Position numbers and translations under genes: made by a program
Assembly: GCA_910587545.1 (NCBI GenBank)
Contig: CAJUMI010000001.1
Coordinates: 20,028-84,027 of the forward strand
DNA: 64,000 nucleotides
Direction: 5' to 3'
From: an uncultured Muribaculaceae bacterium
Lineage (GTDB): Bacteria; Bacteroidota; Bacteroidia; Bacteroidales; Muribaculaceae
In this document: positions 8,946-17,873 of the stretch, one piece after another
Position numbering within the stretch: the first letter of the stretch is position 1
Layout of the letters: the number at the start of each line of letters is the position of its first letter
The notes under the pieces: model-generated
What the model was told of the DNA's origin: nothing
The model's input: only the letters and a program-made list of their open reading frames with translations
Database searches by the model: none

Positions 8946-9932
8946 ATGCAGTTGTCTCAACCTCAATATTTATGGCTTTTCTTGATTTATATACCGCTTA
9001 TTGCGTGGTATATACTCAAGCACCGCAACTCTCACGCGTCCATAGCCCTTTCATCGACCAAAGCATTCGATAAGATAGGCCGCACGTGGAAGGTATATCT
9101 CCGCCACGGCCTATTTCTGCTCCGACTTGCCGCAATCGGATGTCTGATTATCGTCCTCGCCAGGCCTCAACTCAAAGACAGCTGGCACACAAGCTCGACC
9201 GAAGGCACCGACATCGTCATCGCTCTTGACGTCTCGACAAGTATGCTTGCCCGCGATTTTCAACCTGATCGACTTGAAGCCGCCAAACGTGTCGCCGCCA
9301 AATTCATAAACGGCCGCGAGTCCGATAACATCGGTCTCGTAGTATTTGCCGGCGAGAGCCTTACAGGTGTGCCTATGACAGTCGACCGCAGCCAGTTGCT
9401 CAGCTACATAAACGGTGTCAGCACTGACATGATCGAGGACGGCACAGCCATTGGCGACGGTATCGCCACTTCACTCAACCGCCTAAAAGAAGGCAAGGCC
9501 AAAAGCAAGAGTATCATACTTCTCACTGACGGCTCAAACAACACAGGCGTTGCCACGCCCCAGATGGCAGCCGAAGTCGCCAAGGAAATGGGTGTCAAGA
9601 TCTACGCTGTCGGCATCGGTACAAACGGCATGGCTGATTTCCCGCGTCCCGACATGCTGGGACGCATCGAGTATGTCAAACTCCCGGTTGTGATCGACGA
9701 GGCTACATTGCAGAACATCGCGCAGAGCACTGGAGGAAAATATTTCCGTGCCACCGACAACCGAGTCCTCGAGGACGTGTTCCATGAAATCGACGCTCTC
9801 GAAAAAACGCAGATGGACGTACGTCATTTCTCGCATACAGAGGACAATTACATGCTGTGGGCATGGCTGGCATTAGGCTTTTTTGCCCTCGAGATGTTCC
9901 TGCGCTACACCGTTCTGCGATCTATTCCATAA
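8946..9932 (+). CDS. batA: BatA, VWA-domain membrane protein
   Basis: A 328-residue protein with N-terminal membrane helices (about 8-24 and 54-72), a von Willebrand A domain and a C-terminal membrane helix (YMLWAWLALGFFALEMFL). The metal-ion-dependent adhesion site is intact: Asp95, Ser97 and Ser99 in ALDVSTS, a Thr in DGTAIGDGIA and an Asp in LLTDGSN. In Bacteroides fragilis the bat genes improve survival of oxygen exposure, and BatA and BatB are thought to form a complex at the inner membrane. MoxR and the DUF58 protein upstream are the likely partners. Confidence 0.93.
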   Translation: MQLSQPQYLWLFLIYIPLIAWYILKHRNSHASIALSSTKAFDKIGRTWKVYLRHGLFLLRLAAIGCLIIVLARPQLKDSWHTSSTEGTDIVIALDVSTSMLARDFQPDRLEAAKRVAAKFINGRESDNIGLVVFAGESLTGVPMTVDRSQLLSYINGVSTDMIEDGTAIGDGIATSLNRLKEGKAKSKSIILLTDGSNNTGVATPQMAAEVAKEMGVKIYAVGIGTNGMADFPRPDMLGRIEYVKLPVVIDEATLQNIAQSTGGKYFRATDNRVLEDVFHEIDALEKTQMDVRHFSHTEDNYMLWAWLALGFFALEMFLRYTVLRSIP

Positions 9933-9964
9933 TATTAACCGAATGAATATAAGCATCTGATAAT

Positions 9965-11005
9965 ATGTTTGATTTCGCTTACCCACTCCATCTCTACCTG
10001 CTCGGCCTTGTCGTGCTGTTCGCTCTGCTCTACATGTGGGCGAGAGCATCCCGGCTGCGCAAGATCAAGCGTTTCGGCCGCCCCGACATTGTGGCGAGAC
10101 TGATGCCTGACGCTTCGCGTTATCAGCCGAGGATCAAGATCGTTCTTGAACTGTTGGCGCTTATCGCGTTGGTCATTGTAATTGCCCGTCCCCGTGCCGG
10201 ACAGAAAGAACAGGAGACAAGCGTCAAAGGCATCGAGATCATGATCGCATTCGACATCTCAAACTCTATGCTGGCGTCTTCGACCGACGACCCTGACGGC
10301 ATATCACGTCTCGACCGTGCGCGTCTCAATCTCGAGCGTCTTGTCGACAAACTTGAGAATGATAAGGTCGGTATGGTCATATTCGCAGGCGAGCCTAAAC
10401 TCCAACTGCCTCTCACCACAGACTATATCTCTGCGAAAATGTATCTCAATGATCTCTCGCCCGAGTTGATCTCCTATCAGGGAACATCGCTTGCCGAAGC
10501 CATAAAAATGTCGGCCGAAAGTTTTTCGCCGTCAACTGATGTCCATAAGGCAATCATCCTCATTACAGACGCCGAAGACCACGAAGGTGCGGCTGTCGAA
10601 GCCGCCAAGGCTGCCTCAGATGCCGGCATACAGGTCGACGTGATCGGTCTCGGATCAGCGAAAGGCGCTCCAATACCGGTGTCTGGCACTTCCGGCGATT
10701 TCATGCGTGACGGAGAGGGAAAAGTGGTGCTGACAACCATCAACGAACAACTAGGCAAAGCGATCGCAGAGGCCGGCGACGGCATCTATGTCAACGGTGC
10801 GTCAGGCAATGCCATTTCCCAGCTCACCGACAAACTCGACCAACTTGAGAAATCGGAGTTCAAGCGTGTGAACTACAAGGCGAGCGCGGAACAGTTCCCG
10901 ACATTCGCATGGATCGCACTGATACTCCTTCTCATAGATATATTCGTGCTCGACCGCAAGATCGGCTGGCTCAAAAACATCAATTTCTTTACCAAAACAA
11001 AGTGA
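9965..11005 (+). CDS. batB: BatB, VWA-domain membrane protein
   Basis: A 346-residue paralogue of BatA, 32 bases downstream of it. Two N-terminal membrane helices (about 8-25 and 58-74) precede the VWA domain, with metal-site residues Asp97, Ser99 and Ser101 in AFDISNS and a later ITDAEDHEGA. A C-terminal membrane helix (AWIALILLLIDIFVL) closes it. Most of the VWA domain should face the periplasm or the membrane surface. The second member of a VWA pair is standard in bat operons. Length and order are as expected. Confidence 0.93.
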   Translation: MFDFAYPLHLYLLGLVVLFALLYMWARASRLRKIKRFGRPDIVARLMPDASRYQPRIKIVLELLALIALVIVIARPRAGQKEQETSVKGIEIMIAFDISNSMLASSTDDPDGISRLDRARLNLERLVDKLENDKVGMVIFAGEPKLQLPLTTDYISAKMYLNDLSPELISYQGTSLAEAIKMSAESFSPSTDVHKAIILITDAEDHEGAAVEAAKAASDAGIQVDVIGLGSAKGAPIPVSGTSGDFMRDGEGKVVLTTINEQLGKAIAEAGDGIYVNGASGNAISQLTDKLDQLEKSEFKRVNYKASAEQFPTFAWIALILLLIDIFVLDRKIGWLKNINFFTKTK

Positions 11006-11012
11006 TTGTGTC

Positions 11013-11765
<753 letters not shown>

Positions 11766-11766
11766 A

Positions 11767-13584
11767 ATGAGTACACGCAGACTACGTTTAGCTATCTTCA
11801 TACTGGCAGTCATCACTTCCGTTACCGCCTTCTGCCAGACATCTTTCAAAGTCATTTCACCCGACAATGTAATAGCCGGCCGCAATTTCTCTCTGACATT
11901 CAGGCTCTCAAACGGCCAGTCCAACGCGCCCAGACCTCCGGAACTTCAAGGTTGCGATCTGCTCTACGGCCCGTCGGTCTCGACCATGTCAAGCAGCCAG
12001 TATATCAACGGACAGATGTCATCATCGACGTCCGTTGACTACACATATATGTATAGAGCGACAACACCCGGCAAAGTGACAGTTCCCGAAGTAACAGTCA
12101 ACTCAGGCGGCAAGAACTATACCTCTCACTCCGTCACATTCGAAATTCTTTCTCCTGACAAACCCCAGCAACAGCAAGGCCAGTCCCAGCAGACCTCGCC
12201 CCAGGTGAGTGCAGTCGATCCCTCGACCCATCGTCCCGGACAAGTGTCACCCAACGATCTTTTTGTGCGAGTGTCATTTTCCAAGGCCCACGCGCTCGAG
12301 CAGGAAGCGGTTATGGCTACAATCAAAGTCTACACCAAATACTCTATCACGAGCTTCCTTGTCACTCAGCAGCCACTTTTCGACGGCTTCCTTTCAGAAG
12401 AACTGCCGGTAGATCTCGAGGTCAATCTTGAGAACTATAACGGACAGAATTATAACACCGCAGTGCTCAAACGACTGTTGCTCTACCCTCAGAAGTCCGG
12501 AAAACTGACTGTCAACTCAGGCAAGTATGACATCACCATCCAACAATTTGAGCTTGTCAACATGGGCTTCTTCACCACTCAGCGCCCGATCGAGAGTCAG
12601 GTGACGACAGAATCCAACATGGCGACAATCGACGTCACCCCCCTGCCCGAGCCCAAGCCGGCAGGCTTTGACGGAGCGGTCGGCCGCTTCACCGTGTCGA
12701 CCGATCTCCAGCCCGAACTTCTGCGCACAAATGAAGCGGCTGTCTACACCTACACCATAAAGGGAACAGGCAATATCCGTTATCTCAAACAACCCGACAT
12801 AAAATTTCCGGCAAGCATAGACCGTTACACTCCCAAAACCGACATTGATGCTAAAATAGTCGGAGCAAATACAACCGGCACATATAAGGTTGACTATACA
12901 ATCGTGCCTCAGGAAGCAGGCAAACTTGAGATCCCCGGTACGCCATTCGTCTACTACGATATCGACAGAAAAGAATATGTGACTCTCGAAACACGCTCAT
13001 ACGATCTCAACGTAGCAAAAGGTTCGTCGACGTCATCTGTCGTCGAACAACGTGAGATTGACAAGAGCATGAATGACATACTCCACATCAAACCCTCGAC
13101 CGACAAACGACATAAAGAGATAAGTTATATTTTCCATAACGGTTTCTATTGGCTTACATTTGTCCTTGCCATAGCGATACTCGTCGGCATAGCGGTCATA
13201 TACCGCCGTCAGCTCAAATTCAACGCTGATGTCAAGGGCCGTAAACATGCCCGCGCCAACCGCGTCGTATCGAAACGGCTGAAAACGGCCCGATCGTTTA
13301 TGAACGCCCACGAGAACGACAAATTCTATGCCGAACTCGCCAAAGCAATGTGGGGATACATCAGCGACAAACTCAGCATCGCTCCTTCACAGCTCCTGCG
13401 CGACAATATCGCTTCCCAGCTTGAAAATTACGGTGCGTCGGCTCAGACAACCGAAGAATTACTCTCCGTGCTCGATGAATGCGAGATGGCCCGCTTTACG
13501 CCTCATCACTCCGATCAGGAAGTCGCAAAACTCTACGACGAGGCCGTGGCCGCAATCAAGAACCTCGAAGATGTCAAAAAATAA
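11767..13584 (+). CDS. batD: BatD, oxygen-tolerance protein
   Basis: A 605-residue BatD family protein. It has a signal peptide (about 1-24), extended beta-sandwich repeats in the periplasm (for example SPDNVIAGRNFSLTFRLSNG and the NDLFVRVSFSKAHALEQE segment), a membrane helix at about 457-477 (WLTFVLAIAILVGIAVIY) and a basic cytoplasmic tail of about 125 residues ending in helices. A short Gln-rich linker (DKPQQQQGQSQQ) occurs at about 137-150. Length and order match BatD of Bacteroides. It presumably joins BatA, BatB and BatC in the inner-membrane complex linked to aerotolerance. Its stop overlaps the region just before batE. Confidence 0.92.
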   Translation: MSTRRLRLAIFILAVITSVTAFCQTSFKVISPDNVIAGRNFSLTFRLSNGQSNAPRPPELQGCDLLYGPSVSTMSSSQYINGQMSSSTSVDYTYMYRATTPGKVTVPEVTVNSGGKNYTSHSVTFEILSPDKPQQQQGQSQQTSPQVSAVDPSTHRPGQVSPNDLFVRVSFSKAHALEQEAVMATIKVYTKYSITSFLVTQQPLFDGFLSEELPVDLEVNLENYNGQNYNTAVLKRLLLYPQKSGKLTVNSGKYDITIQQFELVNMGFFTTQRPIESQVTTESNMATIDVTPLPEPKPAGFDGAVGRFTVSTDLQPELLRTNEAAVYTYTIKGTGNIRYLKQPDIKFPASIDRYTPKTDIDAKIVGANTTGTYKVDYTIVPQEAGKLEIPGTPFVYYDIDRKEYVTLETRSYDLNVAKGSSTSSVVEQREIDKSMNDILHIKPSTDKRHKEISYIFHNGFYWLTFVLAIAILVGIAVIYRRQLKFNADVKGRKHARANRVVSKRLKTARSFMNAHENDKFYAELAKAMWGYISDKLSIAPSQLLRDNIASQLENYGASAQTTEELLSVLDECEMARFTPHHSDQEVAKLYDEAVAAIKNLEDVKK

Positions 13585-13597
13585 AAAATCAACTGTC

Positions 13598-14371
13598 ATG
13601 AAATATATATTTGCTTTCTGTCTAACGTTGATCAGCTTGTCGGCCTCGGCGACGTCACTCGCTCTCCGAGCCGACTCGGCATACAATCGAGAAGACTACG
13701 CTGACGCGATACGTCTTTACAATGAAGCGATAGCCGGCGAAGGGGTGTCGTCCAACCTGTATTATAATCTCGGCAATGCATACTATCGTGACAATCGTCT
13801 CGGCAAAGCCATTCTGAGCTATGAGCGCGCACTCGCGCTCGATCCGTCAAACGAAGAGGCAGCGACAAATCTCGAATTTGTGAGAACACGCATCGAGGAC
13901 GTTCCTGAAGACGACAGCAGTTTTCTGAGCAATGTCCACGGCAACATAGTATCCAACATGTCACCTGACGCCTGGGCATGGACGGCACTTGTCCTTTTCA
14001 TCATTGTCCTCGGAACTGTGGCGCTCTACATATTCTCTTCAAATGTCACTCTGCGCAAGGTCGGCTTCTTCGGCGGTATTATTGTGCTCGTGTTCTTTGT
14101 CTACTCGCTCGTCATCGCCTATCAGACCGCCAACGCCTTCGGCAAGCATGACAAGGCAGTGGTCATCGTGCCGACCACCAATCTGAGCTCTGCTCCACGA
14201 TCGACGCACAGCGAGAAAGAGAAGATCGTCCCCATCCACGAGGGCACTAAAATCGAGATCATCGATTCTCTTTCGACTCCCGATGACCCCAATGTCGGCA
14301 AGTGGTATGATGTGAAGATCAACAACACAACACGCGCATGGCTCGACGCACAGACTGTCGAACATATCTGA
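13598..14371 (+). CDS. batE: BatE, TPR protein with membrane helices and SH3-like domain
   Basis: A 257-residue protein when started at the ATG at 13598, chosen because it gives a good signal peptide (MKYIFAFCLTLISLSASA). An in-frame ATG at 13571, inside the end of batD, is an alternative. After the signal come two TPR units (about 24-95; YNREDYADAIRLYNEAIAG and KAILSYERALALDPSN), two membrane helices (about 128-146 and 152-172), and an SH3b-like domain (LSSAPRSTHSEKEKIVPIHE, with GKWYDVKINNTTRAWL). BatE closes the operon in Bacteroides too. No strong terminator follows; only an AT-rich hairpin at 14415-14432. Confidence 0.9.
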   Translation: MKYIFAFCLTLISLSASATSLALRADSAYNREDYADAIRLYNEAIAGEGVSSNLYYNLGNAYYRDNRLGKAILSYERALALDPSNEEAATNLEFVRTRIEDVPEDDSSFLSNVHGNIVSNMSPDAWAWTALVLFIIVLGTVALYIFSSNVTLRKVGFFGGIIVLVFFVYSLVIAYQTANAFGKHDKAVVIVPTTNLSSAPRSTHSEKEKIVPIHEGTKIEIIDSLSTPDDPNVGKWYDVKINNTTRAWLDAQTVEHI

Positions 14372-14461
14372 CTTTCAGCCCACAAAGCGTTTCGACATCG
14401 GATCTTAGACATAAATATGTTAAAGAACATATGCTGTCAAACAACTTTTTTGTATATTTTT

Positions 14462-14493
14462 TTTGTTAATATCGAAAAGATAGTCTAACTTAG
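14462..14493 (+). promoter_or_regulatory. Probable promoter of the small HTH gene
   Basis: TTTG at 14462-14465, 20 bases, then TAACTTAG at 14486-14493, one base off the TAnnTTTG consensus. The leader would be about 50 bases. Confidence 0.5.
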
Positions 14494-14547
14494 AGCTAAA
14501 TTCTAAAATCATTTTACTGATCGTTTAATCTTTAAATTATAAGCATC

Positions 14548-14808
14548 ATGAGTAAAACAATCACTTTCAACGAGCTTCGCCGTCTCAAAGACAGCTTGCC
14601 CGACGGTTCGATGCACCAGATTGCAGACAAACTCAACACCACAGTCCAGACAGTTCGTAATTACTTTGGTGGCAGCAACTACGATTTCGGCAAAAATTGT
14701 GGTGTGCACATCGAACCGGGTCCCGACGGTGGAATTGTAGTCCTCGACGACGCTACGATATACGACATGGCTGTCGAAATCCTCAAAGAGCAGGATAAAG
14801 AAGCCTGA
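14548..14808 (+). CDS. Small helix-turn-helix protein
   Basis: An 86-residue protein with a likely helix-turn-helix: FNELRRLKDSLP then MHQIADKLNTTVQTVRNYFG, where the second helix pair reads like a DNA-recognition unit. The C-terminal half (HIEPGPDGGIVVLDDATIYD) is beta-rich and acidic. I know small conserved Bacteroidales proteins of this kind annotated only as DNA-binding; no target is known. It has its own promoter and sits 57 bases before the universal stress gene, so it could be co-transcribed with or control it. DNA binding is inferred from pattern only. Confidence 0.7.
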   Translation: MSKTITFNELRRLKDSLPDGSMHQIADKLNTTVQTVRNYFGGSNYDFGKNCGVHIEPGPDGGIVVLDDATIYDMAVEILKEQDKEA

Positions 14809-14865
14809 CAGGCGTCAACCAATTACATTTCTCATTCCTCCTCTCTCCCTTTTAAACACTCAGAC

Positions 14866-16005
14866 ATGAATCCGGAGTCCGCGACACGACTGATCACAGT
14901 TGCCATACACACCTACGACAAGGCGGTGGCCTTACGCTCTCTTCTCGAAAGCGAGGGGATAAAGGTCACCCTGCAGAATGTCAATCTTGAGCATCCTACG
15001 GTCTCATCAGGCATCCGTGTCAGAATACTGGAAAGCGATCTGCCCCTTGCTCTGCGCATAATCGAAAACCATGAAATTTTCGTCTCTCCCGAAAACCTGA
15101 CCGACAAATCCGACACCCATTACATCTTAGTTCCGGTCGATTTCAGCGAATTTTCATCAACCATAATTAAAGTCGCGGCCGCATTCGCGTCGGTCCACAA
15201 AGCCTCCCTCATCCTTCTCCACTCATTTATCGATCCGTATATCAGCGGTGAAGGTCTTCAACTTACGGATTCGCTGACTTATGACATAATCGATGCCGAT
15301 GCTCGCCATCAGATCTCAGATTCAGCCAAGAAGTCAATGGATGAATTCGCACGCTGCATACGCGAGAAGATGAAATCCGGAGAGATCCAGGCCGTCAAGT
15401 TCAAGACGGAAGTTATCGAGGGCGTGCCTGAGGACACGATCGGAGCATATGCCAAGGCCCATCCGCCGCTAATGACCATCATGGGTACACGCGGGGCTGA
15501 TCAGAAAGGAAAAGATATGATCGGCAGTGTGGCCGCCGAGGTACTTGATTCGGCAAGGCATCCTGTTCTCTCCATACCGCAGCCCGCACCACTCGGGATA
15601 CACCCGTCAGGCAAAAACATTCTATTTTTCTGCAGCGCCGATCAAGATGATATTCTCGCGATGGACACACTGTTACGTCTATTCCCCGAGACCAAGGCGT
15701 CAGTCACTCTTGTTGTCGTGCCATCGCGGCGCCGTTGGCTATCCAAAGAACGTCCCCAGTCAGCGATAGAAGCGCTTACAGATTATTTCCGTAAGAATTA
15801 CGGTAGATTCGAATTCAACATTGTACAGACTGACACCAACCATGCCGTCTATGATGTAACCCAGCTGGAGAGCCTGCACCGCTACGATCTGATTGTTGTG
15901 CCAAATAAAAAGAAACTCAATGTATTGGGCCGCATCTTCCATCCGAGTCTTGCACACCGACTCATATTCAGCGCAGATATTCCGATGCTTATGCTGCCGG
16001 TGTGA
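14866..16005 (+). CDS. DUF2007 domain fused to two universal stress domains
   Basis: A 379-residue protein with three parts. Residues about 8-66 (VAIHTYDKAVALRSLLESEG, then ESDLPLALRIIE) look like the DUF2007 small signal-transducing domain. Residues about 78-240 form a UspA-type domain (YILVPVDFSEFSSTIIKVAA) ending in MTIMGTRGADQ, close to the ATP-binding GxxG pattern, with IGSVAAEVLDSARHPVLSIP behind it. A second, more degenerate Usp domain fills about 250-379. Universal stress proteins bind nucleotides or sense stress in the cytoplasm. It is convergent with ygiQ, with only 14 bases between stops. Confidence 0.82.
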   Translation: MNPESATRLITVAIHTYDKAVALRSLLESEGIKVTLQNVNLEHPTVSSGIRVRILESDLPLALRIIENHEIFVSPENLTDKSDTHYILVPVDFSEFSSTIIKVAAAFASVHKASLILLHSFIDPYISGEGLQLTDSLTYDIIDADARHQISDSAKKSMDEFARCIREKMKSGEIQAVKFKTEVIEGVPEDTIGAYAKAHPPLMTIMGTRGADQKGKDMIGSVAAEVLDSARHPVLSIPQPAPLGIHPSGKNILFFCSADQDDILAMDTLLRLFPETKASVTLVVVPSRRRWLSKERPQSAIEALTDYFRKNYGRFEFNIVQTDTNHAVYDVTQLESLHRYDLIVVPNKKKLNVLGRIFHPSLAHRLIFSADIPMLMLPV

Positions 16006-16019
16006 CTGTAGAACAGTCT

Positions 16020-17873
16020 CTAACGTCCGAATAGCTTTGCAATCAGATCCGGACGGTGCATTTTTCGCAAGCCATTCATGATTTCAGGACGATAGGTTTT
16101 ATCATACCAGAAGAAATAACGCCTCTGCGCGAGTTTTTCGGCTTGCGATTTCGCTGCGAACACACGCTCTCCGGTATAAGGGTGAAAACCTGTATAATAG
16201 ATTTCTGTAGCCACAGTCATCGGCGTCGGAGTGAAGTCCTGGATCTGTTCAAGATGGAAATCAAGTTCCTTTGTCTCGACAGCGAGTTCCGCCATGTCGA
16301 GTTCGGTGCATCCGGGATGGCTCGAAATGAAATACGGGATGAGCTGTTGTCTGAGACCGCAGCGACGATTTACATCATCGAACACCGACTTGAACTCCTT
16401 GAACAGTCTGAATGACGGTTTTCGCATGATACCGAGCACCGTGTCTGACGTATGCTCCGGTGCCACTTTCAGGCGTCCGGACACATGCTTGCAGATAAGT
16501 TCTTCATTATAACGCACCGATGCACTGTCGACATCCGGATCACCTGTACGCCTCATGCTCAAATCATAGCGAACTCCGCTGCCGATAAATGATTTTTTGA
16601 CTCCGGGCAATGCATCCACCTTTCGGTAAATGTCAAGCAGCGGACGATGATCACCGTCGAGATTGCGGCACGGTGAAGGATGGAGACACGACGGCCTCAA
16701 ACAGCGGGCACAGATTGACTTGTCTTTACCTCCCATCGCATACATATTAGCCGACGGACCTCCGAGATCGCTTATATAACCCTTGAAATCTGGCATCCGG
16801 GTCACTTGTCTGACCTCATGGAGAATCGACCGCTGAGATCGCGAAGCTATAAACTTGCCCTGATGGGCCGAAATGGTACAGAAAGCGCAACCGCCGAAAC
16901 AGCCGCGATGGAGATTGACCGAGTGGCGTATCATTTCGTAAGCCGGAATGCGCTTGCCCTTATATCTCGGATGCGGCAGACGTGTATACGGCAGATCAAA
17001 TGCGGCATCGATCTCACCTTGCGTCATGGCCGGATACATTGGGTTTACCTTTACGACCTTGTCACCCGTAACCTGCCATAGGACAGCACCGCCTGACATC
17101 GAATTGCTCTGCTGCTCGATATGCTTGAAATTCTCCGACTGTTTTTTCTTGTCCTTCAGACATTGCTCATAGGATGAGAGTATGATATTGTTGTCGTCGG
17201 CGTCAGGCATTAAAGACCGGGACAACAGAACTACGGTCTGAGGCACATCGGTCATATCGGCCAAATTCCCGCCGGCATCAAGGCGGCGGGCGATTTCGAT
17301 GACGGTTTTCTCTCCCATGCCGTAACTGATCATATCGACCGGAGCATCTACTATAAGCGATGGCCTCAGCCGATCCTGCCAGTAGTCATAATGCGACAGA
17401 CGGCGCAGCGATGCTTCAATGCCACCTGCAATGACCGGCACATCGGGGTAGAGATCTTTCAGAATCTTAGAATATACGACCGACGGATAGTCAGGTCTCA
17501 TTCCATGACGCCCGCCCGGAGTATATGCATCGTCGCTGCGACGACGACGATTTGCCGTATAGTGATTGACCATCGAATCCATAGCACCGGGAGAGATGCC
17601 AAAGAACAGCCGAGGAATGCCGAACTTCCTGAAATCACGCAAGTCGTCCTGCCAGTTGGGCTGCGGAACAATCGCCACTCTGTAGCCGGCGGCCTGTAGC
17701 GTACGCCCTATTACAGCCACACCGAAAGAAGGATGATCGACATAGGCGTCACCCGAAAACAAAACTACATCGACCTCAGTCCAGCCGAGAGCTTTCATTT
17801 CTTTAACCGATGTCGGCAACCAGTCGGCAGGCTTCAGCGACGAATAATCTATTTCTTGCATCTCCAGTTTCAT
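16020..17873 (-). CDS. ygiQ: YgiQ-family radical SAM protein
   Basis: A 617-residue radical SAM protein of the YgiQ (UPF0313) family. The N-terminal B12-binding-like region (SGDAYVDHPSFGVAVIGRTL) precedes the iron-sulfur motif CFGGCAFC, with Cys325, Cys329 and Cys332. DLGGPSANMY and the later ICARCLRPSCLHPSPC are also typical of YgiQ. The reaction is unknown. It shares a 4-base ATGA overlap with the upstream uvrB, so the two are translated from one message, an arrangement I would not assume to be functional. Confidence 0.93.
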   Translation of the reverse strand: MKLEMQEIDYSSLKPADWLPTSVKEMKALGWTEVDVVLFSGDAYVDHPSFGVAVIGRTLQAAGYRVAIVPQPNWQDDLRDFRKFGIPRLFFGISPGAMDSMVNHYTANRRRRSDDAYTPGGRHGMRPDYPSVVYSKILKDLYPDVPVIAGGIEASLRRLSHYDYWQDRLRPSLIVDAPVDMISYGMGEKTVIEIARRLDAGGNLADMTDVPQTVVLLSRSLMPDADDNNIILSSYEQCLKDKKKQSENFKHIEQQSNSMSGGAVLWQVTGDKVVKVNPMYPAMTQGEIDAAFDLPYTRLPHPRYKGKRIPAYEMIRHSVNLHRGCFGGCAFCTISAHQGKFIASRSQRSILHEVRQVTRMPDFKGYISDLGGPSANMYAMGGKDKSICARCLRPSCLHPSPCRNLDGDHRPLLDIYRKVDALPGVKKSFIGSGVRYDLSMRRTGDPDVDSASVRYNEELICKHVSGRLKVAPEHTSDTVLGIMRKPSFRLFKEFKSVFDDVNRRCGLRQQLIPYFISSHPGCTELDMAELAVETKELDFHLEQIQDFTPTPMTVATEIYYTGFHPYTGERVFAAKSQAEKLAQRRYFFWYDKTYRPEIMNGLRKMHRPDLIAKLFGR

